A DNA stretch of 64,000 nucleotides from Eunapius fragilis (lineage: Eukaryota; Porifera; Demospongiae; Spongillida; Spongillidae). Positions 1 through 10,842 of the stretch are shown here, piece by piece (within the stretch, counting starts at the first letter, position 1; each line of letters starts with the position of its first letter). Under the pieces are notes generated by a model. It saw only the letters and a program-made list of their open reading frames with translations. It was not told the origin of the DNA and searched no databases. The stretch lies in the NCBI GenBank assembly GCA_963681505.1, contig OY811986.1:1-64000 (forward strand), written 5' to 3'. The position numbers and the translations under genes were made by a program.

Positions 1-907
1 GGCTACCTTTATTAATTGATTGTAAATTAATTTGCAGGTGATTGATGCATTTGAAACGGTCACTAATTCCAGTGGGCGGTTGCGTTAATAATTACAACAT
101 GGAGGTGGGTCTGGTAGTTGCATTTGGTGTGTGCATGACAGCTGAATAATGATTTCGTTTCTAATTTATTGTCTTGCATTTGCTTATTTATAGCAGCATT
201 AATAATATGTTGTCAATAATTGTAATTGATCATGAATACACTGTGTTTTAATTGCTACTAGTTATAACTTGTTATTGTTTGTTTTCCCTCCTCAGGAGCT
301 TTGCGCGTGGTGTTCAAGTTTAGAGAGATGGAATGTGACCTGTTGACCCTGTTGTATTGTATTCTGAAGTCGTGTTGTTTGCGTGTAATTATGAGTCATC
401 CACTTATTCTAAGAGGGCCAATTGTTGTTAATAAAGTATAGTCTAATATAATCACTGCACTTCGAGGTCATGACAATCCAGTTTAGCAATAGAGTAGGTG
501 ACATCTATGGGAAGCACTGGCTCAAACGATTGGTATCTGACGGTGCAGTTTTAAGACAGGATGTGTTTGCCTAAGCAGACTTACAAGATTAGTCGTAGTA
601 ATTATTCATTTATGCATGTGTGTGTATAACCATTATTCATGGGGTTCTAGGCAGTTGTGAAATTATTAAGAGAAAAGATAACTTCACTAAGCGGACCGGT
701 AGTTTATAATACGCTTCCATGCACCCTAGCTAGCGTATAATGCTATTTATATCCGTGCCTTTAGTATAGTGGTTATAACATATAGTGACATTGGATAAGC
801 ACATGCACGAATAGTACGAACACACATATATGACACAATACAATTACATATTAGAACGTTGAAAGTTATTGCAGGGGTGTTAATAGTGTCGAGTGGTAGT
901 GGTGTGG
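1..907. other. Flanking noncoding sequence
   Basis: AT-rich sequence with no convincing gene apart from a weak candidate terminal exon on the plus strand (next entry). It lies downstream of the minus-strand SET-like gene, whose stop codon is at 910-908, so part of it is probably that gene's 3' UTR. On the minus strand AATAAA hexamers occur near 8-13 and 166-171, far from the stop; no cleavage site can be chosen. Confidence 0.4.
296..441 (+). CDS. Possible terminal exon of an upstream plus-strand gene
   Basis: A pyrimidine-rich tract ending in CAG at 293-295 makes a good splice acceptor. With two leading bases taken as the end of a split codon, a frame then runs 48 codons (counting the stop) to TAG at 439-441. 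An AATAAA hexamer at 430-435 overlaps the end of the frame, which is unusual for a true coding end, so this could instead be a 3' UTR exon. The predicted peptide (starting ALRVVFKFREMECDLL) has no family I recognise. The rest of the gene would lie left of the window. The call rests only on the acceptor and the poly(A) hexamer. Confidence 0.2.
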
Positions 908-3799
908 TCATCTCCTCCTTGATCCTATATGAAAGAAGTATGTATATAAAATTCAAGCATATACATTACTTATTAGTAGTACTTACCAGCAGCAGGTGGG
1001 AAGGGGCATGTGGCATGAGCATACAGCTGCACTATCTCGGGGGCGATGGGTCTATCTGGCGTGATGTATGCAGCCCGGACGTCTTCTGGCACGCACGAAT
1101 TGCTGCTAAGCAGTAGCCAGAAGACGCCCTTGACCAAGTCGCAATCATGTCCCAGGCGGAGATGGTCCCTTACTGCTAAGGTCATCCAGTACGACAGGCC
1201 ATAGTTGGCATAGAGCTCTATGGCCTCATTCGAACTGGTGGTGATGTCCACCTTAGCAGTAATGACCATCTCCCGTCCACCATTTCTTGTTTTATAACCA
1301 CAATTGGACTTGGCGTCAAAAACTTTTTCAGCTACACCAGGCGCATACGTTTCACAACCAGATTCCCTGTCACAGGATGCCACCAGAGCCTTGATCCCAT
1401 CGCAAAGACCTGCTTGATTCACAAATCTGCCTATATTTTTACCATCATACACCTGGGGATCGTACACGAGGTTATGGGAATCACCCCTTGGGCCACGTGC
1501 CGACTCCAGCACATAGTCTGAATCTGGACCATGTGATTGCTCCTGCCTGGTGGCAAAGAAGCACAGGTACTTTTGCGAAGGGATTGTGACATCCTGTCGG
1601 CCTGGCGGTGTTGGACGGACCATGAGGCCCGAACCAGCACCTCTTACCAGGCTGGGAAGCACCATTAGGTGACTCTCGTTGAGGATCTTGTCACTGTTGG
1701 TCACGCTACATGTCATGGAGGTACCACAACGAAGAGTTACGGAAGGCTCCCCAGCCGCAAATCTCTCCTTCAGTACCCATGGCATAAGATCCTCGTGCCC
1801 CATCTCCTGACCAAACTGAAAGACGCCACGAGCCTGGGCCCGGGCAGTCTCCAGAGCCTGGAGGTATCGTTGGGGGGCACCCCGCGTGGGGAACGAGAGG
1901 CCGTCTTCTACCCGCCTTACACCAGTCGACACAAACTGGTCAGACGCCTTGTTGCAGGTGTAGAGCTCAACAAGGAGGCGATCACCGTTACGCCCATGGT
2001 GAACCCCGTGAGGGACAAGCAACACACGTCCACACGTCGGCCTGCCAACCTGGTTCCTGGCATGCACCAGGGAGAGGTGACCAAACGCTTCGACCTGTGG
2101 ACGTGCATTGCTCCCCTCTGGGAGTGCGTCTGCGTCTTCCACAGGTGCGATGGTATATTGATGGCCTAGTTCTATCGCATCGTGGAAGACCTCCCTGAAG
2201 TACACCAGGTTGCACCTGGGAGTGTTCACCGAGTGAATAGGTATCCCCTTCACTCTGAGGTAACGGATCAGGCCCGGGAAGCGGTCAACAAATATGGAGC
2301 CACCATCGCCATCGAAATAGTGAACAGCCTCCGCTGCCAATCCCCCAACTTGCCAAAACACCTCTTGCTCCCCTGAGGCGTAGGAAGGGAGGAGGGTGTT
2401 GGTGATTGATGTTGCCACCTCCCCCATCCTTGGCATCAGCGCCCTCATCATGGAGGACGGCACACCAGTGAGTCCCAGTCCTGATGTCACCCTGGTAGCC
2501 AAAGTTCTGTAAAAAAAAAAATTTACACACATCAAAACAAGTCATGCATAGAGTTTTGATGTAATTTTTGTACTAACCTGCAGGCCCCAAGATGTGAAGG
2601 TGAGAAACCTTCATAATGGTACTGGAGAAGGCGGAACACCTGCTGCACTCCCCTGCACGGGTAGACCAGCGGGTCCCCGGGGAGAACAGCGAGGTGGGAA
2701 CAGCACTGTTGACATTTGTACTGTTCCGCACACTGCCGGACAAGACATTGGTATGTCTTGGTCCTCTCCGATTCGATAGCGTTGGTTATGTAGACGTCTA
2801 CACCATGGCTTTCACCGCGCGAGTCCTTGAGGAGTGTGCCAACGCGGTGATTAGCCATGTTCTCCACGACAGAGGAAAGGTGGTGCAATGCGCGAACCTG
2901 TGTGTGTGCGCGTGCGCGCAAAAAAAAGTGTTATAAAAAAATATACATGCATGCGCATGCATAGGTATATAACCTTATTGCACAGTGCAGGAAGGCCTCT
3001 TTCACCTCTGTCGTGGAGAGTAGACTCCAGCAGTGCTTCCACCTTCTCCGCCGTGCTACCCAGCCCGAGGTGAAGGGAGGTCCACTCGATGTTAGTGGCG
3101 ATGAACCTCCCTATCACCTCGGGCGATGCTGCTTTAATTGTGAGGTCCACAGATGACCTGGACACCTCAGGCTCTATTGGGAGGGTAACCTCTTCCGTGG
3201 CTCTTTGGACCTGCCAACCAGTGGAAGAGTCCCTCACAACGGAGCCCGAGGTGTCGCAGGTCCGTTTTCTTTTCCTGGCCGCCGCCTCCTGAGGTGTCCT
3301 CGTCGTCCCTGCATGGATTAAATTTCGTAACTGAGGGAGGGAGGATATACCGCGCAAACCGGAGACGTGTCGTGGTAGTGGTGGTGGTGCTGGTCGTGGT
3401 GGTGGTGGTGGTGGTGGTGGTGGTGGTGGTGGTGGTGGAGACCGCGTTGGTGGTGATGGTGGTGATGATGCCTGGGAAGACAGGCCAGATGGACTTCCTA
3501 GATCTGTACATAAAAATGAGTAACCGTGGATATGCGTCGCGCGACTTATTATATATAAAAAAACCTGAGCTGGAAAAAGAGCCCACATAACGCGTCGTCG
3601 CAGGAGCACGTGGCCAGACCCTCGCGGGCAAAATGGCATGAATCAACTCTGCCAAATCAGAGAGGAGTCGGGCCACTGAAGGGTCAAGCTGCTGAGCCAG
3701 GTATGGTCTGGCTCCGGCGATCGACGCGTTGAGGTTCTTTGCCAAGTCCGCTATGGTGCGCTCCACCGTCGATAGGGCCATCATGTCATATGATGACAA
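908..3799 (-). CDS. SET-domain-like protein, five exons
   Basis: Spliced gene read from the minus strand. Exons are 3799-3565, 3503-2974, 2897-2578, 2506-987 and 924-908; every intron has GT..AG ends and the phases (1, 0, 2, 1) chain to TGA at 910-908, giving about 873 residues. Exon 1 starts MSSYDMMALSTVER; the second or third Met is an alternative start. A proline-rich linker (about residues 93-122, 14 consecutive Pro) is followed by a basic RKRKR at 155-159, a possible nuclear signal. Exon 3 encodes a Cys-rich stretch (QCLVRQCAEQYKCQQCC). Residues about 645-803 resemble a SET lysine-methyltransferase fold: a GxG near the start (RGAGSGL), then SDYVLE, GKNIGRFVNQAG in place of RFxNH, and YANYGLSYW near the end. 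The usual Asn-His has Gln instead of His, so methyltransferase activity is uncertain. The spliced model is strong and the SET call good; substrate and biological role are unknown. Confidence 0.72.
3371..3440. repeat. GGT/ACC trinucleotide repeat inside coding exon 2
   Basis: A nearly pure GGT run on the plus strand reads CCA/CCT-type codons on the minus strand and encodes the 14-proline tract of the SET-like protein. Length change here would alter only the proline linker. Other frames give spurious poly-Thr or poly-Val open frames. Confidence 0.85.
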
Positions 3800-4100
3800 C
3801 TGATACAGATCTACAAATGAAACGTGACGTTATACATGCATGTGTTCGGGCGACGGCGGGGGTTAGATCCCTTCTGATAGAAAAAAAGGTAGCTGGCTTG
3901 TAAATAACAAGCACGAAAGGGTGGTCTATATGCTAAAAAGGAGGTCAGCTTAGTGTACAAGAACACTTATCAAGCTGATTACTAAAAAACCCGACTAATC
4001 AGTTTACGTATAGGTGCATGGCCGAACAGTTTCGCCAGCAAAGAGAGAGGTGTAATGTACAACAACAAGAAGTCATGATCTGTTGGGACGGGGGAAAGGA
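3800..4100. other. 5' flank of the SET-like gene
   Basis: No gene or clear promoter motif seen. The start of the SET-like gene is at 3799 on the minus strand, so its promoter or 5' UTR would be here. The complex repeat domain starts just to the right. Confidence 0.4.
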
Positions 4101-5448
4101 GAAAAGAAAAAAAAAAAAAAAAAAAAGGAAAATTTACAAAGTCAGACGATTACGTAACTAAACAGTTTTAATAAGTGGGGTCGCTCCCGTCTCCGTTTGC
4201 CGTCGTAAAAGTAGCTTTTAAAGAGAGAGGGGTTGTCGGCGTGCTAGTCTATATGTACAGATCGGATCATACTAGCACTGCGTAAGGTCAAAACGCATAT
4301 GGGTCGCCTCGTCCCCTCACTCCGATACGGTCGTTAGGGCGCTTCTAAAGACAGACCGGTTGTGAGTGTCCCACGGTCAGTCTTATATCAAGAGTAAGTT
4401 ATGGGTCCCGCGAATGGCTGGAGTACGTAGTTTCTAACCGATCCCTGGCTGATGACGTAATTATTACGAATGCACGTCACGTGATCCGGAGGAAGACAGG
4501 GTATAGCTAAATAGTAATATGAATACTTAGCGATCGTACGGATGGGTGCTTATATGAACTCCAGGAGGTCATACAAGAATACACGGAGAACGAAACAAAG
4601 AAACAAAAAGTCAGTCATATAATTACTCATTACTCAGTTTACGGAGGTGGCCGGACAGTTTCGTATCGTACTGCCATCCATGTTGTCATGAAGTCCGGTG
4701 TGCTGGACTATATCTTAATGATCTGTTGAGAGGGTTACCGGATGAAATGATCAAAGTCCGTCGATTACGTAACTCGAGGTTAAATTAACAGGGTCCTTCC
4801 CAGTTCCATTGCGCGTGTATAAAGTTGCTTTAAAAGAGAGAGGGTGGTTTGTCGGCGTGGTCGAGGTGTTAAACTTTATGCCATGACCTGTAGAGAGGGG
4901 TGTGGTGGGGGGAAAGAGAAAAAAAAAAAAAAAAACTTTCGCTGGCGAATTTTCAAAGTCCGTCGATTACGTAACTCGAGGTTAAATTAACAGGGTCCTT
5001 CCCAGTTCCATTGCGCGTGTATAAAGTTGCTTTAAAAGAGAGAGGGGGGTTTGTCGGCGTGCTAGTGTTTATGCACAGAGTGGATTATACTAGCACTGCG
5101 TACGGTCAAAACGCATGCATGTATTATAATAATAAATATATAAGGGTCGCCTCGTCCCCTAACTCCGATACGGTCGTTAGGGCGCTTCTAAAGACAGACC
5201 GGTTGTGAGTGTCCCACGGTCAGTCATATATAAAGAGTAAGTTATGGGTCCCGCGAATAGCCGGGCCTGACTGGCTGGAGTACGTAGTTTCTAACCGATC
5301 CCTGGCTTGTGACGTAATTATTACGAATGCACGTCACGTGATCCGGAGGTATAGCTAAATAGTAATATGAAGAGAGAGGGGGGTTTTTCGGCGTGGTCGA
5401 GGTGTTAGCCTTTAGGCCATGATCTGTTGAGAGGGGTGGTGTTGGGGG

Positions 5449-5482
<34 letters not shown>

Positions 5483-5940
5483 GCTGGCGAATTTTCAAAG
5501 TCCGTCGATTACGTAACTCGAGGTTAAATTGACAGGGCTCCATTGCGCATGTATAAAGTTGCTTAAAAAGAGAGAAGGGGGTTTGTCGGCGTGCTAGTGT
5601 TAATGTAAAGAGTGGATTATACAAGCACTGCGTACGGTCAAAACGCATGCATGTATTATAATAATAAATATATATAAGGGTCGCCTCGTCCCCTAACTCC
5701 GATACGGTCGGTCGGGCGGTTCTAAAGACAGACCGGTTGGAAGTGTCCCGCGATCATCAAGAGTATGTAAAAGGTGCCGAGAATAGCCCCGCCTGGCTGC
5801 ATGCATGCATGCATGCATGCAGCAGGACTGGAGTACGTGATCCTGGCTGATGAAATAATGACGTAATTATTACGAATGACGTACCAATCACGTCACGTGA
5901 TCCCGAGGAAGACAGAGGGTATAGCTAATAGTAGCTCTGT
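4100..5940. repeat. Complex tandem repeat, units of several hundred bp
   Basis: A block beginning near TCCGTCGATTACGTAACTCG recurs at about 4135 (diverged), 4750, 4955 and 5497. A second block containing CGATACGGTCGTTAGGGCGC, then AAAGACAGACCGGT and a CGTCACGTGATCC box, recurs at about 4320, 5165 and 5700, with shorter versions near 6185 and 7545. Copies differ by indels and by A-runs (about 4107-4127, 4919-4935, 5450-5477). No coding capacity is supported; the short open frames move with indels. Confidence 0.75.
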
Positions 5941-6184
5941 ATATATGGATGTGGGAGGTTATTTTTTTCCCCCTGGGACTGTGAGATTTCGAAAGGTCGC
6001 ATATATGTGTGGTATAGCCAATATTCATAGTGTTGGGCGGGCTAAAGTAGTGTTCTAAAGACAGACCGGTGCATGGACGTAAGCGGGCTTTATTGATATC
6101 AAGAGTAAGCTGCGGAAAGAATTCTATGCAGGCATGAAAAATACAGAGTGTCTTGTAGAGTGTAAGGTCGCCTCGTTCCCTCAC

Positions 6185-7300
6185 TCCGATACGGGCGGTA
6201 TAGGGCGCTACTAAGACAGACCGGTGGGATGTGTCCCGTCACGGTCTCGGTGAGTATGATATCAAGAGTAAGGATTAAGTTCTGGCTACCTGCAGTAGTA
6301 CGTAGTTTCTTTATAACGTAAGTATTTCAACCCACCCATACTCATCACGTGATCCCGAGGAAGACGGAGGGTATAGCCAATACCTTCCCCAAGTCATTAT
6401 TTCACGCTTTCAAGAGCTCTGAATCACATATTAAGTGTCTGCATGTTGAAATCGTCATCCCAATAAGTTCTTTCAACTCCTTTTATGGACGCTCCATACA
6501 AACTCCCATACCAAACAGCAGTGCACACCTCACAAACTTTAGACTTCAACGACCGCACTTGAATGCAGCCGGCTAGGTAAACCATATTTCTATCGCAAAA
6601 TGTTGCTCTGGTCTCCATGATGCCAAGCCCCGGAGGACCAGACCTCGAGAGAGTGACCATATCACTGCATGAAATGTATGGGTGACATAGGTGCCCAGTC
6701 CATCGCCTAACTCGGGAAGGATTAGCTCACGCGATCAGCATGTACGTCACCCATACATTTCATGCGGTGATATATGGTCGCTCTGTGATTAAACGGTCAT
6801 CAGAAGGTACGAGTTGTGTAGTCGTCACCACATGTGTGAGCGGTCGATTAACGTGGTTGCTGGATGCATGGGTATACTATAGCCCGCCCGCGAGCGCTCG
6901 ACAGAATCTCTATTTGGGGCCGGCAGCGTATACTTTATGCTCCCGGGTGGATTGCGATGGTTCATCTTCACTAAAGCACCCTCCGAGGCCTAGCTAGTAC
7001 CTACGGTTACGTCACACGCCCCCCTTCCCCTGACTGCAATGATCACGTGATATTATTCATGGGACTAAAATTTTTTTTTGTTATATGGCGATCCGTCGTC
7101 GAGCTGCCAAATCGGCCACGCAGTCTCGTGTACTTCTCCCACGTTACACAATGCTTTTATTTTGAGCTACAGACGTACACAGTTGCGGAAAGAACCGACG
7201 AATCCGTATTGCGGAGCCAGAAGCGGACGTGTTGCGATTTGGCGCATGCAAGGCGAACGTGCCAAATGGGCACCACAGTCCCTTGTGGTGGTTCCACGCA
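6185..7300 (+). repeat. Direct duplication, copy A
   Basis: About 1.1 kb that matches 7545-8730 closely, from the AAGACAGACCGGTGGGATGT block through the segment with TTGCGGAGCCAGAAGC. Near-identity is clearest at about 6345-6835 against 7709-8198. Copy A lacks about 72 bp present in copy B near 8199-8270. Translated frames in both copies are similar only because the DNA is; no protein family is recognisable. Confidence 0.85.
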
Positions 7301-7422
7301 ACGCAATGGGACTTTCTCGAGCAATACACCTATAGCGATGGCCTGTGTGGTATAACCAATATTCACAGTGTTGGGCGGGCAATGTCGTGGTGCCAAGAAA
7401 AGGAGGGGGTTAGTGCCCTTGT

Positions 7423-7425
<3 letters not shown>

Positions 7426-7506
<81 letters not shown>
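7426..7506. repeat. (GA)n microsatellite
   Basis: About 40 uninterrupted GA dinucleotides between the two copies of the 1.1-kb duplication. Confidence 0.97.
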
Positions 7507-7507
<1 letters not shown>

Positions 7508-7544
7508 GATTATACTTAAACGTATTTATATATATGTAAGGTGC

Positions 7545-8730
7545 CTCGTCCACTCCGGTAGGGCGGAGCTTCTAAAGACAGACCGGTGGGATGTGTCTCG
7601 TCACGGTCTCGGTCAGTATGATATCAAGAGTAAGCTTACTATAGGATTAAGATCTGGCTGCCTGCTGTAGTACGTAGTTTCTTTATTACGTCAACCCACC
7701 CATGCTCATCACGTGATCCCGAGGAAGACGGAGGGTATAGCCAATACCTTACCCGAGTCATTATTCCACGCTTTCGATAGCTCTGAATCACATATTAAGT
7801 GTCTGCATGTTGAAATCGTCATCCCAATAAGTTCTTTCAACTCCTTTTATGGACGCTCCATACAAACTCCCATACCAAACAGCAGTGCACACCTCACAAA
7901 CTTTAGACTTCAACGACCGCACTTGAATGCAGCCGGCTAGGTAAACCATATTTCTATCGCAAAGTGTTGCTCTGGTCTCCATGATGCCAAGCCCCGGAGG
8001 ACCAGACCTCGAGAGAGTGACCATATCACTGCATGAAATGTATGGGTGACATAGGTGCCCAGTCCATCGCCTAACTCGGGAAGGATTAGCTCACGCGATC
8101 AGCATGTACGTCACCCATACATTTCATGCGGTGATATATGGTCGCTCTGTGATTAAACGGTCATCAGAAGGTACGAGTTGTGTAGTCGTCACCACATGAC
8201 ATCAAGAGTGAAATGGCGGAACTGCGCGGTTGCAGACAACTCGGTCTATGCACCCGTCTGGTTGGCCAGGTGTGAGCGGTCGATTAACGAGGTAGCTGGA
8301 TGAGAAGTATAGCCCGCGAGCGCTCGACAGAATCTCTATTTGGGGCCGGCAGCGTATACTTTATGCTCCCGGGTGGATTGCGATGGTTCATCTTCACTGC
8401 AGCACCCTCCGAGGCCTAGTAGCTACGGTTATGTCACACGCCCCCCTTCCTCTGGCTGCAATGATCACGTGATATTATTCATGGGACTAAAAAATTTATA
8501 TATACTTTTGCAGCTAGGCGAACCGTCGTCGAGCTGCCAAATCGGCCACGCAGTCTCGTGTACTTCTCCCACATTGCACTTTTTGAGCTACAAACGTATA
8601 CAGTTGCGGAGAACCGACGAATCCGTATTGCGGAGCCAGAAGCCGACGGTATGCGATTTGGCGCATGCTAGGCGAACGGTCGTGGACCTGCCAAATGGGC
8701 ACCACAGTCAGTCTCTTGCGGTGGTTACGG
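7545..8730 (+). repeat. Direct duplication, copy B
   Basis: Second copy of the segment described at 6185-7300. It carries an extra segment of about 72 bp (8199-8270) that interrupts the match just before TGTGAGCGGTCGATTAACG, and small indels elsewhere. No gene seen. Confidence 0.85.
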
Positions 8731-8894
8731 TAGACAAGCGCGGGGATTTGCGATATATAACCAATATTCATATAGCTTTTAATTATACATGCGCGCTGCT
8801 GCGTGCATGCACGCGTGTACATGTCCTGGAGCCGAGTGGAGTGACGACAGCGGGTTCATATACAGTGCTCTTATAGTATCTTATGATTGCCTGG

Positions 8895-8895
<1 letters not shown>

Positions 8896-8925
<30 letters not shown>
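8896..8925. repeat. Poly-G tract (30 G)
   Basis: Uninterrupted run of 30 G. Such runs are prone to length error in sequencing and assembly. Confidence 0.95.
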
Positions 8926-8927
<2 letters not shown>

Positions 8928-9282
8928 ACGCATCACGTCATCAAACAATGACGGGTCTGGGCACTTGATCAGAGAAAGGGCACAAGTCAGTTTTGCGGAG
9001 GGGAAGCGCGCACGGTGTTCTCAACATCGTGGGCCCCTCCAGAGGTGGCAGGGTTGACGGGAGAAGCTTTTATTTCGTTTTTTATCCACTCCACTAGCCT
9101 TCAAATGTCTACTTTTGTGGATTTGTCGGCTACCCACCGTAGTCGCCTTGGGCTTTGCCATCTCACAACGCCGAGCGCACCGAGCCTGGGTATACGCTTC
9201 CCAGCTTTTCCGACCCCCGCCCCGCGGCTGTGATTTACCTGCGTCGTCGTGTCGCGTAACATCTGAGGACCGGGGCTCTACA
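8926..9282. other. Unassigned sequence left of the long hairpin
   Basis: No gene recognised. Short open frames on both strands lack splice context and family resemblance. Confidence 0.35.
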
Positions 9283-9411
9283 AAGTCGGGCATCCAAGCT
9301 CTTTTGGCCTATACCGATGTATGGAGTGGGCGGTAACAGTTCCACTGAATGGAACTGTTACCGCCCACTCCATACATCGGTATAGGCCAAAAGAGCTTGG
9401 ATGCCCGACTT
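9283..9411. repeat. Perfect inverted repeat, 62-bp arms, 5-bp loop
   Basis: Left arm 9283-9344 and right arm 9350-9411 are exact reverse complements, with loop CTGAA at 9345-9349. Just outside, CTGAGGACC (left) and GGTCCTCAG (right) extend the symmetry imperfectly to about 9262-9431. A transcript of either strand would fold into a 62-bp perfect stem. It could be the core of a foldback/MITE element, a hairpin-RNA source, or a cloning/assembly inversion artefact. Confidence 0.95.
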
Positions 9412-9672
9412 GGGCAAGTGCGGGTCCTCAGGGGATAATTGCTGTACCCACCTGCTTAAATCTCAGCTGTGGGGCGATGGTAGTGCTACCAGGAAATGGT
9501 AAAGCCGTGCCCGTGGGCCACTCGCTACCCCATTGGTACAACCCAACACAAGTATGGATAGAGGATGGGGTTGCCATAGACACCGAATGAAACCTACACA
9601 AACGTACACTTTTGAGCCCAAATGATTACGGATACGAATAGGAATGCACGTGCAGTGCTGTTCTAGCCTCTT

Positions 9673-9987
9673 ATACTTGTTTGGAAAACACGCTGGGGGT
9701 TGCACAAATCAAATCCACACATTTGGCTCTCCTAGTATCACGTGATTAAGCCCTTAACAAGAAGCCTCCGTATATACCAATTATTTTTGTGTGATAGCTG
9801 AATTTAGTGTGCGCCCGTGACCAGGAATTAGGAAATTAGGAAGAACTTCACCCTAACCCCTAACCGAAAAGCCGTGACTATTTCGGCATAGTGAGTTTTA
9901 GGGGAGCGTGGGCGTAGTGCATATCGTTCTGCACATCGTCAGGCGCAAACAAGCCACTGTCATCTATTACGCTTCTAAATATGCGTG

Positions 9988-10038
<51 letters not shown>

Positions 10039-10270
10039 TCTCTCTCTCTCTCTCTCTCTCTCTCAATCACGTGAGCCATGATAATTGCTATTATTAACAG
10101 TAATATATTATACAACAGCTGGATTTAGTGCGCACCCATGACCATTTTTTTAGGCATCATGTTGCTTTAAACATTCCCGTACGTGAGTTACTTTTGGGGG
10201 AGCGCATGTGTAGTGTGCCACATTCTTGTTGCCATCGTGACAGCTGACAAAGAGGTGTTTCGGAATTTCG
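9673..10270. repeat. Degenerate relatives of the macrosatellite, with microsatellites
   Basis: TTTGGAAAACACGCTGGGGG at about 9679 matches the segment found at about 11657, 14586 and 17536. A short telomere-like run, CCCTAACCCCTAACC, is at 9851-9865. A second block (GATAGCTGAATTTAGTG...CCGTGACCA, about 9793-9970) recurs in diverged form at about 10118-10260. Between them are (CT)n and (CA)n tracts at about 9991-10063. Confidence 0.6.
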
Positions 10271-10302
10271 GAAAACCGGTGGACACCGAAGTACCTGCAC
10301 GT

Positions 10303-10605
10303 GAGTGTGTGTGTGTGTGTGTGCGTGTGTGCGTGTGTGTGCGCGCGCTAGCGCGCACATGCGTATGATTGCTATGGTGTTACAAGGTGCAGGTAATTAA
10401 TTAATCCCCTCTCTCTCCACGTGGTAGCTGTGCTTCCCCCCGGACCTGTCCTCATGGGAGCTATGCTTTTCCTCTCCACATGGGAGCTATGCTTCCCCTG
10501 TTCACCTGGGAGCTATGCTTGTGTGTGTGCGTGTTTATGTTTATTTACTATCTACGTCAGAGTATGTCATAGCTAGCCATCCAGCCATCTGCAGCTAGCC
10601 ATCCA

Positions 10606-10664
<59 letters not shown>

Positions 10665-10774
10665 GTGCACTAATAAGAATTGACCATTTTCTCACAATTA
10701 CAGCTGATATGAATTGAGCCTGTTGAGAAATGATTATCCAACTACGCTGTGAACCCTGATAGGTACGTACTGCT

Positions 10775-10840
<66 letters not shown>
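10303..10840. repeat. (GT)n microsatellites
   Basis: Three GT-rich tracts, at about 10303-10345, 10607-10665 and 10776-10840, the last two almost pure. A 15-20 bp motif with GGGAGCTATGCTT is scattered between them (about 10456-10520 and 10859-10895). The reading frames here are poly-(Cys-Val) artefacts. Confidence 0.9.

Positions 10841-10842
<2 letters not shown>

Noticed and set aside
1669..2169. 166-codon plus-strand open frame
   Set aside because: It lies opposite exon 4 of the SET-like gene, whose spliced model and domain are far better supported.
6424..8024. Minus-strand 78-codon frames that are near-identical at 6424-6660 and 7788-8024
   Set aside because: They are part of the direct duplication, with no domain, start context or splice sites.
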